A stretch of 64,000 nucleotides of DNA. Source: Struthidea cinerea. Its lineage: Eukaryota; Chordata; Aves; Passeriformes; Corcoracidae. Position numbers and translations under genes: made by a program. The notes below the pieces were generated by a model, which was not told the origin of the DNA, ran no database searches, and saw only the letters and a program-made list of their open reading frames with translations. Positions 38,334 through 50,807 of this stretch are shown piece by piece (position 1 is the first letter of the stretch; each line of letters begins with the position of its first letter). Location of the stretch: assembly GCA_013397865.1 (NCBI GenBank), contig VZTI01004088.1, positions 4,512,204-4,576,203 on the forward strand. Reading direction: 5' to 3'.

Positions 38334-38789
38334 ACAAATGATAGAACGGCCTGGGTTGGAAGGGATATTAAAGATCATCTCATTCCAGCCTGGTCCTCCG
38401 CCACCCTTCCACTAGACCAGGCTGCTCAAAGCTCCATGAAGCCTGGCCTTGAACACTTCTGGGGATGAGGCAATTTCAACTTCTCTGGAAAACCTGTTCC
38501 AGTTCCTTACCACTCTCACAGTAAAGAATTTCTTCCTAATATCTGATCTAAACCTGCCTTCTTTCAGTTTGAAACCATTCCCTCTTGTCCTGTATTTAGA
38601 TGCACTTGTAAATAGTCTCTCTCCATTTTTCCTGTAGGCTCTGTTTAGGTACTGCAAGGCTGGAATTAGGTCACCCTAAAGCCTTCTCTTCTCCAAACGG
38701 AACAGTTCCAATTCTCTCAGCCTTTCCTCATAGGAAATATGCTCCATCCCCCTAACCAACTTTGTGGCCCTCCTCTGGACTCGCTCTGA
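38334..38789 (-). mobile_element. CR1 LINE 3' end, 5'-truncated
   Basis: About 455 bp of CR1 non-coding 3' region in minus orientation. The low-coordinate end shows ATGATAGAACGGCCTGGGTTGG (a diverged complement of the CR1 tail). The interior keeps the 'agaccaggctgctcaaagc' and 'acagtaaagaatttcttcctaatatctgat' blocks shared with the copy at 14.86-15.82 kb. The high end stops at the 'cctcctctggactcgctc' block. It appears well preserved and carries no protein. Confidence 0.93.
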
Positions 38790-39186
38790 TTACTAAGTTT
38801 TGCTGCTGTGTGTTTCTGTTGCTAGGTGTACCACTCATCTGCATGAAATATTTGTATTCCCTAAAAAATTTGCCTCAGAATTGTTCAAATAAAAGGGATA
38901 GCAAATACTTACAAAACTATGGTAAAATGTAATCGGCAAATCAGACTGGAGAAATATCTTTCTTCATTTTTGTACAAAGAGTTTTAATTTAGCTTTTTGC
39001 TGTCTAAATTAAGCATGTGTATTTAAAAAAAAAACCTACTAAAAATGAAAAAAATGGATTTAAATTGCCAAAAGAAACTATTTAGTTGAAAAAATATTTG
39101 CCATATAAGTATCTTGAAAGAATAAACCCTTCCACCACATTTATTAGCAAAACAATATTTGTAAATCATCTTTAGTGTGGCAGCAA

Positions 39187-39230
39187 TAACTATATGTTAA
39201 TTATTATCAATAATAATTAACATATAGTTA
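39187..39230. repeat. Perfect 44-bp palindrome (20-bp arms, 4-nt loop)
   Basis: TAACTATATGTTAATTATTA at 39187-39206 is exactly complementary to 39211-39230, with TCAA between. An (AAT)n run of about 20 bp follows directly. It could extrude as a cruciform or be a tiny hairpin element. The arms differ from those at 474-546, so the two are not the same element. Confidence 0.95.
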
Positions 39231-41111
39231 ATAATAATAATAATAATTAAATAAGGGACCGAAAACTTTTTTAAATGACTGTCTGAAAAATATGCAAGAC
39301 AGCAAGTTCAGAACCTAAAGCTATAAATACACAAGGGAATAGTTATTTAACATGTGCTGTAATTTGCACTATTTAAATCTAATATTAGAGCTGTGGCTTT
39401 TTTATGTCAAATCTGGAATGCTTCAGCAATGTTAGATAAAAATGGTCATTTCTACATTTGCTGAAATAGATTGTGCTGTATATTATAAGAATGCCATGTA
39501 GATTTAATCCCTGTTAACTGAGATCTTTCTCATTATATGAGTAGGACATAGAAAAAAGGTTTTCATTTCCTTACATTCAGTAAAGACAAACTACGTTTAA
39601 GTTTCTGTAATTATCTGCAGACTGGCAACAGGCAATAAAGTTTGTCAAAAAGGATGATGTGCATTGACTTAACCCCCAGTTAATGGGTTTAGTCCAGTCT
39701 GTTTTTTGTAACAGTGGAGGAAAAATTCAATATATAATTTTGTGTCATTTAGGGGAACCATGAATATAGAATCAAGGGAAGGAAAGGGAAAAAATAATAA
39801 CTGTTCAAATAATTTTAGCCTGAGAAGCAAATAGATTTGACTGCAGTGCCCAACCCCCCTAACTGTATTTGTGTACACTGGTTCAGAGTTTAAGATTCAG
39901 ATAACACTCAGTATTCAAATTTGTCATAAGCCATATGTGCAGGTGAGAAATTGCAACGTTTTGAACTGTTTAAAATTCATTTTATTTGAAACTGTGCTTC
40001 AAAACCAGAACAGTCCTGCTAACATTCTAAACGTCACTTGACTCTTTAATAGTATTGCTTGAGATATTTTGAGCAGAGCTAATTTTAAAGTACAGGTAGT
40101 TAGCTGGAGTTTAGACCCCTTATCAGCTAAGCAACTTGTGTCACATTTACATCAAACTTGATTATGATATTTGTTTTTCGTAGGAGCTCATGTGCATATC
40201 ATTGCTTAATTTTATTTTGCTTGTAATGAGGATGGCACACATAACACTCAAAAAGAGAAAAAAGCGCCATATTTTAAGTGTGTGCTTCTGTAACAGTGCT
40301 TTGTATTGATGTATTAGTGTATAAAAAGAATTGAGTACAGGGTAGGAAGGGACGGTACTAGTCTGCTGTTTTTATATAAGATATAAACCTAAGCCCATAT
40401 TTCAGCACCCTGGGGTTTGCTTATTTCACTGTCTCATATTCTTGATGGCCAATTCTGGAGGCAGTTGGGAACCAAGAAAGCTTTGTGCTGAGGTTAGGTC
40501 TCAACGGGAAGCAGGGCTGCTGGGGTCTAGACAATCCCCATCCTGTCTAACTTCAGCGTATTATCTTCTTTTCCCACCCTGCTTGCTAGAAGTTTTACAA
40601 GCCTATTGTTTCCTAGCCAGTGATGTACTTTGGAATAACCTTTAATTTAGCAGCCTGTCTTTATCAGCCTACAGTGCTTTTTGTTCTCCACAAAAGCAAA
40701 CTAGTGTTCACTAACCCAAAAGCTGTGGCAATATTGAGGAGAGAAACCAAGAAAAACAAAACTGATTAGGACAAGATTTGCTTTCAGAGAACCTATTTCT
40801 GTCACAAGGGGATGGATAAATAAAATAATGTTTCAATAATTTATGCAGTGCACACAGGGAAAACATTGGAAATGTGAAACAAAAACGACATGTAAAGAAC
40901 AACTGAAGTTGATAACCGCTTTAATCAGCTCAGGTGATAATTCTAAAATAAATGGAAATATCGCTCCTGTTTTCAGCTCACGAATGGCAAAAGACTTTTG
41001 GTTATGTATCCCCCTCCCAGAAGTTTGCTGCAGTCTTGTTCTTCTCGCTGCAATGTGGGACCAGATGAGGTGTGGCCATGACCTAGATATGAACTCTATC
41101 CTTATCACCAA

Positions 41112-41262
41112 GGGGCAGCATGGGCTGGTGGTCAGCCCGAAGCTGGAAGAAACAGGCACCTGGCAGTCAGTCCTCAGCTCACTCATTTTGGGAACACAGT
41201 TAAGTCAGTGCTTTACTTTCTCTGTGCCTCAGTTTACCTGCCTGTAAGATAAGGGATTTATC
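41112..41262 (+). mobile_element. MIR / CORE-SINE-like relic
   Basis: The block 'tttctctgtgcctcagtttacctgcctgtaagat' at about 41216-41250 closely resembles the well-known MIR segment 'cctctctgtgcctcagtttcctcatctgtaaaat'. The preceding about 100 bp (ggcagcatgggctggtggtcag...) fit, weakly, a tRNA-derived SINE head. MIR-type SINEs are ancient and survive in birds as degraded copies. Divergence is high, so the boundaries are approximate. Confidence 0.55.
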
Positions 41263-42004
41263 TGCTCCCTTGGGGAATCATGATGTGCAAGGAATACAGA
41301 GATCATGCTCTGGCAACTTTTAAACCATTGCTCTCCCTGTTGAGTGATGAGCACTTCTGCCTCCTTTTCTCTCCTTGAGCTCTGCGCATCTTCTTGGCCA
41401 CAACATTAGCCCTCAGATTCCTATGTCAGCTCAATATAAAAAGAGAAGAAGTTGCTATGGCATCAACTTAGCGCTCACAGAGAAGGCACAGAGCAGCAAG
41501 CAGGGGTTCCTGGAGCCCTGGAAATGGTGGGGCCAGGGCGGAAAGGCAGCCAGGAGGGCTCGGGGTGACCCTGGGGACCCGCACCTGCAGTCTTGCAGCC
41601 GCTCTGTGCGGGGATTGGGGTCTGACAGTCCCTCAATACAAACCCTGAGTGTTGGGCTCTTGCAGGATTTTTGTGGAGGCATGCTATTGTTTTGCAAGAA
41701 TTCTTTGCGCTGGCTGCTTGCTTTTGTCGGCCTGCTGAAGGCAGGGGCAGGTCACTTGTGTCACAACCCCAACACAGCGTGGAGGTGGGCAATGGCGGTG
41801 GCAGCCGTGGGAGACTGGGGGCCCCCGTGTCGGCTCAGAAAGGTCGGGTCCCAAATGTCTGGGACTGGGAAGATGCTGGCATGTCACTGGGTGAGACTGC
41901 TGAAGAAGTTGAAGCCTCTTTTTCTCTCTCCCTCTGCTTCTCTTTCCCCTCCATTTCTGCCTACCCCCCCTCCCACCAGCCCTTTGTCGACACTTGATCA
42001 TTTA

Positions 42005-42860
42005 CATCAAGTTGACATTCGCAGAGTTTACTCAGGGGTCTGTAATTGTATTCTTTCACCGGTTCTGCATTACCAACCATGAAAATGGAATCTTATCATC
42101 CCTGACCAATTTTTAATGTACAAAATGATTTGGCCGAGGTTCAAAGGGAGTCACAATTGAAATCAGGTGAATGATACATGTAGGGTTTTTTTTTTTTCAG
42201 TTTCTCCGTGCCTTGATTTGATTTTTCTCTTAGGCATACAGGGAGATGTAGCTTATTTTTATATGTGTGTGTGTGTACAAGCTATATAAATGCATGTATA
42301 TACTCTGCACGTATATTGATGCGCTATCCACCTATCTATATTTTGTGTACATATCACTCAAATTTACCTATTTGCAATGCAATGGATGACAATGAAGTTT
42401 GCTCTAATCCCTGAAAAGCAATCAAAGAATTGGAACAGGGTTAAAGCCTGCTGATAGTGCTCTGCGATTAATAGGACATTATTAAATAGCCCCCCTCCTT
42501 CAGCTCCTCTTCCCTCCACCCCCCTCCCCCACTATCTTGCCAGATGAAAAGAGGCCTGGGAGACAAAATAAATAAATAAATGAGGTTACATTTACATTAT
42601 AAAGAATAGGGAAGAAAACAATAGGGAATCCTCCTCACTGAAAAGCATACCATTTCCAAAGGGACGGAGTCCTCAAAGTGTGAGGGGGCGAAGGGGAGCT
42701 CCTGTTCTCAAATATCATTAGAATGTTTTTTATCTTTTGGCAGTTTCATATTGTGAATAATACGGACATTTATAACTCAGTCAAGCTGCTTCTTTCAAGA
42801 GTACAGTTCCTTAAGATCAAGGAATCTATCAACTTACATAGCTCCCTTAGCTATCTTATC
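42005..42860. promoter_or_regulatory. Candidate conserved non-coding element(s)
   Basis: Two complex blocks (about 42005-42180 and 42410-42860) are separated by a T-run and a short (TG)n near 42262-42277. Features include TCTGTAATTGTATTC near 42040, TTCAAAGGG (a TCF/LEF-like site) near 42141, AATCAAAGAATTGGAACA near 42420, GCGATTAATAGG near 42465 and a pyrimidine-rich run near 42490-42535. There is no coherent open frame. The call is on texture only. Confidence 0.3.
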
Positions 42861-43010
42861 TAAGTGCCTCACAAACAGGAATGTATTTATCCTCACAATC
42901 CCTGGGCAGAAGGAAAATGGTCTTGTCTCCATTTTATAGATTGAGGAGAATGACAAAGAGATTCAGGGCCTCAGAACTGTTTCTGGAGGGCCTGGCTTGA
43001 GGCACCCAGG
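42861..43010 (-). mobile_element. MIR-like SINE relic, minus orientation
   Basis: The sequence 'taagtgcctcacaaacaggaa..tttatcctcacaat..tctccattttatagattgagga' follows the order of the MIR reverse complement: 'taagcgctttacaaacat..ttaatcctcacaac..tccccattttacagatgagga'. The continuation is diverged. Boundaries are uncertain. Confidence 0.55.
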
Positions 43011-43164
43011 ACTTTCTACCTTTCCTCTTCTGTCGGAGCTGCTTCCTGTTTTCCTGCCCAGATGGTAGAGAAATTACCTGTATTGTTGAATGAAATGAAT
43101 GGTTTCTGAAAACTATATTGAAGAAATGCCATATTTGGCATTCCTGAGTCACTGGACATTTTTT

Positions 43165-43255
43165 AGGATGACTTCCTCGAGGTCACACAGAGAGAAGGTG
43201 GCTATCCCGGGAACTGAACCTGGCCTTTTCCAATCATTGTTAGGATGCTGTTTCC
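43165..43255 (-). mobile_element. MIR-like SINE relic, second piece, minus orientation
   Basis: 'gaggtcacacagagagaaggtgg..gggaactgaacctggcctttt' corresponds to the MIR reverse-complement block 'aaggtcacacagctagtaagtgg..gggattcgaacccagg', which is the tRNA-like head. It could be the far end of the copy at 42861, split by an insertion, or a separate copy. Confidence 0.55.
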
Positions 43256-46200
43256 TAAGATTCTTGGTAAGAGAGGGAATCTGTACTTGGAATATTGAAA
43301 GAATCAGCAGGAGGGATTTTTTGGTAAATGCTCAGGTTGGACAAATGATCTTCTAATTGCTTTATCCATAACAAGTCTGTTGTGGGAATAGGAAAGATCT
43401 AGTGTTTTGTCACTGAGATGTGTGTACAGCTTCCACAAAGGCAAATTGTTAATGACAATAAAGCCAAAGTGGTTCCAAGAGCTCCTAGGGTTAATATTTG
43501 GTGATGGGACAATGACATAACTGGTGAGAAAGTATATCTTTGGTGGGGATTTGCAGTGTTGAAGTAACTGGTAAAATGTACAGCATGCTGGTCTGGTGAC
43601 GTCCAAGTCAAATGTCAGCTCTGGGACAAAGATATAACCTGGAGGTGTGCTATGTGCTATGAAGTAAACCTTGTGGCTGAATTCTCATAAGATTAAGTGT
43701 GCTGTGTTGCAATAAACATTTGTCTTAATTGGAAAGCTGAGTTGTTTGGTGTTCTTAAATAGGTTTGCAATTTTAATCATATTTGGATTCTAGAGAAACT
43801 CGCCCTGAAATATTTGACCACCATTAAAAACAAATGGCTCCTTTAAGCAATCATCAGCTTCTCTAATTTTTGGTCGAACTCCAGAATGGAGAAGATTTCT
43901 GAAGTCAGTGTCCTCATGCCCTTTTTTTTAGGCTGTGAAGTAAGAAGTGTAAAAAACCCGTGCTTCTAAAAGTAGCTTTCATATAAACTGTGACCTTCTG
44001 ATAAAAAATGTTATGGGAAAAATTACAAATTTCCCTGTAAACTGCGTGTCTGTTAATGGTGATTTTAATGGCAAAATATAGGCGTCTCTAAAAGTTCTCA
44101 TTGAAGTGCTTCTTGCTGATTGCATACACTATTTCTCATCTGACTTGTGTAGATGTGATTTTATACTAAAGACTAGAGATTAGCCTGACCAGAACAAAAT
44201 TATTGTTCATCTCCCAGATGTATTCAGATAGTGTTTTGATGTTTTATGGTGAACAGTGTTACTAAAAAGGATTTACATACTCCCTTTGGAGTTGTTCTGG
44301 CAGGGTGGTTTTCCAGACTGGAGTCAACACATTGCACACACAACAACTCGGAAAATGCAGTTATTTCTGTACTTCAGAAGTATCCAGTGACAGATCTAAA
44401 AATGTGATGATGGTTAAGTACTGGCTCAAAGACGACAAAAATCAAAGGAAGTTCTTCTATGCAACTCTTTGTTTCCATAGTCTGTGTTCTTGGAAAAGTG
44501 CATGTTAGTGACAGAAGTAGTGGGCTAAGCTACTCCTCTCATATATAAACCTTGTAATGAGAGAAATCAACAGAGCTGCAATTGTAAATAAGGGTTTCCT
44601 TGATGCAAAGAGAAAGGCAATGTTTTCTCAGGAATGGGAAACAAAATAACAAGTAATTCCTCTTCGGCATTCTGGACAATCCTGGACATGACTGGGGATA
44701 GTCCTGAGAAACATGTTTGGGAACTGCTCTCTTTTTTCAAAGGAAAGCTTTGGATCTTGTTTATTTGTGGGGGGTAGGAAGCTCATAGAAACATGATAGT
44801 GCAGCTATTTTAATGTAATCTTAATGAAACTAAAATAATGTTATTTCTGCCCAGCAAAAAGAGTACCAGAAAACAAAGATAGACACATTAAGATACTGGG
44901 AAGGTGAGAACTGTTCATTTTGTATATTCCTTAGCCTGGCACTATGTATGCTATGTGACCTCACAATGTCCATGTGTGCTGAAGTTTTGTTGAGCATGTT
45001 ACAGACAAGAGAAAAACTTTACTCATCGGCAAACTGGCCATGACTGACTTCAACAAAATCACTGCCAGTAACCTGGGAAACTGAAAAGACCAGCCAGCTG
45101 CTGGTGGCTGTCAGGATGATGATGGGTCTGATTCTGGCTAAGGTGAGGCGGGGTGTGGATTCCTGAGGTATTTGTACAAATATTCAGTTAATTTGCTCTT
45201 GTATTCTGATATTTAATGATCTAACTCTGATTAAAGACTTTAAGTTTCTTTTGTCTTTCCTGTGGTACAAATCCTTGAAATGATATAAAAAATATTAACA
45301 CCAATTTCACAGTTTTAGGTATGATTTCAATATGATAACTTCTTCATTTAGCTTTACCATAAAAATGATTATGTATATAGCATATCATAACTCAAGATGG
45401 TCGTCTGGTTTTGGTCACAGTGATATAGAGGATAGTAATATATAGCCTTTGTTAAATAAGAATGACATGAAAATTTGTTGCAGGCTATAAGCATCATAAT
45501 GAATACAATAAAGTCTGCTTTTAGCTGTTGATTTTTATTATTGTAGGATCACCTGTATCACAGGAGCATTCCTGACATTTGCCAGAGTTAGAAAGATTTA
45601 TCCTTGGGCTAAAGGGAAATGCCACAGGCAGAAACTGTGATAAATTGTGAGAGTTTTTCACAGTAGATTATTTAGAATTAATACTAAAAGAAAGGCAACT
45701 GTACAGAACCACTAAATCCTCCAACAAATCAGTTCTGGAATCAAAACATCACGACTAAAACTACCTACTTAACCACTTTTATTTTAGTTTGGAGGAGCTG
45801 TGAGTGAAAAAGAGGAGCTTGTTAATGAAATCTCAAAAAAAAAAAAAAGGCAGAATTGCAGGTAATTAAATTATCTCCTTTGGGATACTATAATTTCACA
45901 AGAGATGTGTTAATCTTTGGAGAAAAAGAAGCTTGAGTGTTATCCAGAAAGAAGTAATAAAACTCAAAGTAAAAGCTAGCACAAACATTCTGACGCAGCT
46001 GATGGAAAACAGACAATTTCACAAAAATTGTTCTGTATATAAACTTAAATTTTTTTAATGCCATTTGGCATAAGAAGGTATCTAGAAATCAAAACTGATC
46101 AAATATTGAGTTTTATTCTCACAAAAGATATATCAGCATAAGAATATCAAAACATAAAAGCATTGGGGAAATAAGACTTTCAGAAATGTTGCCTTTGCAA

Positions 46201-46940
46201 AAGGTAAAGTGTTTGATTTTTATATTTTCAATTATTTTATTATTAAACTGCAGCTGCTGAGAATCTTACTAGAATTCCAGTTTGGATGCTTGATGGCTCA
46301 GTCAGCTCCATATATTGGGCTCACAGCTGAGTTTCATTTTCTATGATGTAACTGCTTGGGGCTGTGCATACTTGCTTAGGGTTTTTGTGGAAGGATAAAA
46401 AAACGTGGTTCTAACCCTGTTTCAGCTTCTTGCCTAAATCAGAATTGGAGCATGGATTGACTACAAAAGCATGAAGACAAAGCAGACCAGGAAAATGTAA
46501 TCAAGGTAGGGAGTTAAATCTTACTTTTCTGTTTCTACAATGGAAAAATATCTACCCATTTGGGAAAAAACATAATAATTTTCCAAGAACATTTTAGGTA
46601 TTCAAAAATTGCAGACCACGTGTGGGCAATGTCAGAAGACATGAGTTGCATCCAGAAATTCTGATATTCTTGTCCACAGTCAGGTATAAGGTGTGTGGCT
46701 TCTCCACTTGCCTTTTTGAGGTGGTTCTGGTTGTGCATAGAAGCAGCCAGGGCCTTAGGGAGGTTGTCCTTTCCATGCAGGTGGAACAGGTTTGGGTGCA
46801 TTCCTAGGGCAGCTGTATTTTATGCACTGGAGTAGGCAATTTCTTGCTGAGTTGAACTACACATATGTTACTTGCTATTGTCCATGAATAACTTTGGGAA
46901 AGCTGTTGTAAGCCTATCCACTTCCTAATTCTTCCTTTTC

Positions 46941-46965
46941 CCTTCCTTCCTTCCTTCCTTCCTTC
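46941..46965 (+). repeat. (CCTT)n simple repeat
   Basis: Six perfect CCTT units inside a longer pyrimidine-rich stretch. Probably polymorphic. Confidence 0.95.
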
Positions 46966-48990
46966 ATTCTATTTGCACTGAGACTGTTTAGTGCTATCAC
47001 ACATAGACTTCTCTTTGTCTAGGTTTACATAACATATCTATTATTGGAATTTCATAGTATTTAGAAAAATATCTATTTGGGCAAATATTAAAATAATTTA
47101 TAGTTTAAAATTTGGGATTTGGAAGTATTAATAGATAAACTGAGAAGCAATTGAGCATCTGTGAAATGGGAAGAAATTTTCTAGGACATGAGAGATGTGT
47201 ATCAGAGAAGGGCTGTGTGCTGAGCCTCAAAACCCTTTACATAAATAAAAAAAGTCTGATTAAACAACTTGTAAATATGTTCTTGGATTTTGGCTATTGT
47301 CTCTCAAAGCCTTTAATCAAAGAGGCACACTTCTTAAAGTAAATAACTTGTCTGGTGCCCAGAGCACTGGAGACCAGTCCCACTGCATCTGAGACCAAAG
47401 CCGAGTTATTTTCTGGCCCTTGTCAGGTCTAAATGTTTGCAGTTACCTCTGTGCAAACCCTCTGCCACCAAGAAATCAATGGAGAAGATGCTGGATTTTT
47501 ACCTCTGTGGAGCAGAAATGACGGTAGCTACATGCAGTGAGAAGTGTGCACTTACTGGCTTTTCTGAGGAGAACCAAGTCTGAAACACCCCAAGAGGCCA
47601 CAGCTATGTGGAAGGGAAGCAATTCTCTCTTTCCAGCTTCCAGTCAAGCTTGGGTCTGCATGCCAAGAGTGTGATCTGTTGCTGCTTTTTATATTTTACT
47701 CATTATGTGAGACACTGTCCAGTCAATCTAATATCAAAGCAGGGGTTTTGTAAATCAATTATGTATAAAGCCTGGCAGCAACAGAAAAACATCCATGACA
47801 TTAAAAAAAGTCTGGGAGAATCTTAATTTTAAAGAAGCAGCATTGCTCTTCATTGTTTGTTACTCAGACATCGCTGTATATTCACGTGTGAAAAAGAGGA
47901 AGGGAACCTGATTAGAAGGAGGCACAATCAATGACAGTGAGATTGATCCCCCCTTCCTTCAGTCTTTGAGTTACATACAAAAATTAAATAGAATGTGTAC
48001 ATGAGGAGATGTGACTTTGTTGTGATAATCCTATGCCTTTTGAATAAAACTGAGATATTTCTTTTTTTCTTTTTATATAAATGAGACTACTAGTGTTTAT
48101 GTTGTTATCGCTTTTCTTGCAAATATTTTCTACTCTTGCATTTGCAAAATTCAAAACAATTTTTGGCTTCCAGTTCTTTAGATTATTGAAGGCACTATTT
48201 GGAAAAGGAAGGGACTGATCAGAACTTCTATCTCGGGTTGATCAAAAAGGTTTAGAGGTCTTCCAGATGTGTTTGATGTTGCTATTCAGTTAATCCTGAA
48301 ACACCTTGCAAGTCAAAGTAGTAGCATCCAATAGATCAATGTATGTGATGCTGGGCCCAAACTTCATGGATACACATGATAAATACCTAGTTAAAGTAAC
48401 AACTCTGTTAAGTATCCATACTTGTTTCTAGTGAGAACCTTAATGTACTTTAAAAGTGCTTGTGCAGAACTGGAGTTCAGCTCTCTCACGGATAGAGTTG
48501 ATTGCACCCTTGGTTTAAAAAACATAGACTTTTAAGAACCCTTTCCCCTGACAGCTTCTTTCTAGTTACCAAGCCCTTCCGTTCTACTTTTACTATCTCT
48601 TTCCTTCCACACCTGTTTCCCAATCAGTCATGTTTCTTTTCCTCTTACCCACTTTTTCCCTGATGTCTATTGCCACCTTGAAGCTGCTCACTCTGCCTCC
48701 TTTCGAGAGGCCCAGGAAAAAACTGAATTTTTGTCTACTTTTGATCGCTTCAGATGTATTAAAACAGTTGAAAACACAGTATTAAAATGGAAGGGTGGCC
48801 AACCAGAAAAGCTTCCATTTAATCAAAGCATATGGAGAAAGGAACTTTGTTAAATACAATGGTGACTGAATCTACTAGAGGCTCAAATACTTCTAATAAT
48901 TTTGCTTCTCAAGATACCTACTGCTTCCAAGGAGATGCACAAAGCTAGCTGCAATTTTATGGAATCCCACAAGTCGATTATTTTGATGAC

Positions 48991-49036
48991 ATGCAGTAAA
49001 TTATCTGGATTTTCCTGATATGCAGTAAATTATCTG
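48991..49036 (+). repeat. Short direct repeat
   Basis: ATGCAGTAAATTATCTG occurs at 48991-49007 and again at 49020-49036 with a 29-bp period. A local duplication with no evident function. Confidence 0.85.
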
Positions 49037-50807
49037 CATTCACCAAATGTTGAGAGAGTTTAAAGACAGAGAGGTAGTGCTTTATGTTGTTCTCCCAGTT
49101 CTTGTCTCTATAAAGTGCCTCAGTATTTATCCAGAAAATGCAGACCTCTGTGGACAGCTCTTTGTTTGGAGTTTTAACACTCTTAAACAAACTCTTCCTA
49201 TTAGTAGATCCTAGTGACATCAGACTGCTGTACCATGTTTAATTGAAAGTGGCAAGCAAACACTGTACAACTGCTTCTAAAATGCCTAGGAGCTATTTGA
49301 AAGCTTTAGCTTGTTAGAGGGAGAAATGGCCTGGTTCTATAGCCCTTTCTTGAGGGAGGGGAGTGAGTATTGAGAGGGAGAGAAAATTAACCTTTCTGTG
49401 CTCCAGAACTGCTTTGTTAATGCGTCTCTAGCCTTTGGTATAATATTAATTTTTGGAGTGGTTGAATTTCTGTGGATACCCCTTCTGTAATGCGCTTATC
49501 AAAACAACCAACTCCTTGCTAACTGACAGTGAGTTTATTCAGGTCCTGTTTATTTGTAATTGGTTCTAAGAGGGTTTGGCTGTGCTAGTGCACTTGTTTG
49601 TGCTATCAAATAATGTACAATGTGTGAGAGAGACCAAGAGGCCAAGGTAATAGACACTTAAACAAATTTAGGAAAGGGCACTCCCTGTTCTCTGTACTGA
49701 GACCTAAATGGCAGCCTGGTGCCTATGGTAAGGAGTGACATTTATAGCATCCAGCAGTTAGAAAACCTTCAGATTAGCTACTCTTGCATTTCCTGGTAGG
49801 AGTCCTTCTGGCAAGGAAGATCACCTTTAGTAGGTTAAGAAACTCTTTCTTCTCAGTCTTTAATATAAAGGAAGCATGAGTTTTTTCACTTTTAAATACT
49901 TTGAAATGATATTTAAACACTTTATTCAGAATCTTGTTGGGTGGTGCATGTAATAAATCAGTGCTTTTTTTTCACCAAGAGAAAAGCCTGGTGAATAATC
50001 GTAGCCTACTCAAATTCGTTGATGTCTTTTTACATCACATCTACTACTTTTAGGCTTTATCCTACAGTTGATTAAATCTATTAGAGAGCTTGCTTACCTG
50101 CCTAAGTATTGTGGTTTTAGAATTTTGTGATGAGTCTGCAATTAACCCTGTGGTGCAGCTTCGTCAGTATCCATATGTTATTCCAAATGGCAAAAGGTAG
50201 CAAGTTTACTGTATGGGACTATGGCTATTTAAGCACTTTTTAGCAACCTGACACTGTAGGACTTATAGCATAATTTCATGCAGAAATGACAGAGGTAAAT
50301 ATTCCTTTAGCCCCACTGACATCAAATTAAAGCTCATTTTTTTTCTGGGGATAATTATTTGATACCCACATCGAAGTTCTAATTTATTTTGCAAGAGAAG
50401 ACTATAATTGGAAATTGTTGCCACTCAATACTGAGCACAAGTGGTTTTTTTTTTGTTCCAGCAGTACATGCCTCTTCTTAATGTAAAGTTATTGGTATTG
50501 CAGAGCAGCCTTTAATTTCTATCTAATATGTGGTCTTTTGTGGCCTGTGTGTGCAAAGCACTACTTCACAGTCCAGAGGTGAGACCACAACTGCTACACC
50601 ACAAACCATTCTGGGACTGCAGTGTATGACCTCAGAGGTCAGTAAGTGGAGAATAATAGAGATGGAAAGGGGAAGATGGAGAGAATCACCTATAACGAAA
50701 AAAGAGTAAAATAAGTACCTAGAAGGATTTGGAAACTCTAGGCAATGAGACAAGAGAATAACTGCCTGGCATATTCCAAAGAGGAATATTGGGTTTGTGT
50801 GGCCAGC

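Larger units (their letters stand above)
38790..50807. other. Non-coding DNA, no gene seen
   Basis: No gene is recognised. The stretch holds the 44-bp palindrome at 39187-39230, MIR-like relics at 41.11-41.26 and 42.86-43.25 kb, a candidate conserved block between them, a (CCTT)n repeat at 46941-46965, and a short direct repeat at 48991-49036. The longest open frame in the window (235 codons, 41375-42082 +) lies here in GC-rich sequence overlapped by open frames on both strands; its low-complexity Pro/Ser tail and lack of domains argue against a real gene. Confidence 0.55.

Noticed and set aside
41375..42082. 235-codon open frame on the plus strand, the longest in the window
   Set aside because: It lies in locally GC-rich sequence where several other frames on both strands are also open, shows no domain or family motif, ends in low-complexity Ser/Pro sequence, and has no splice or promoter context that sets it apart.
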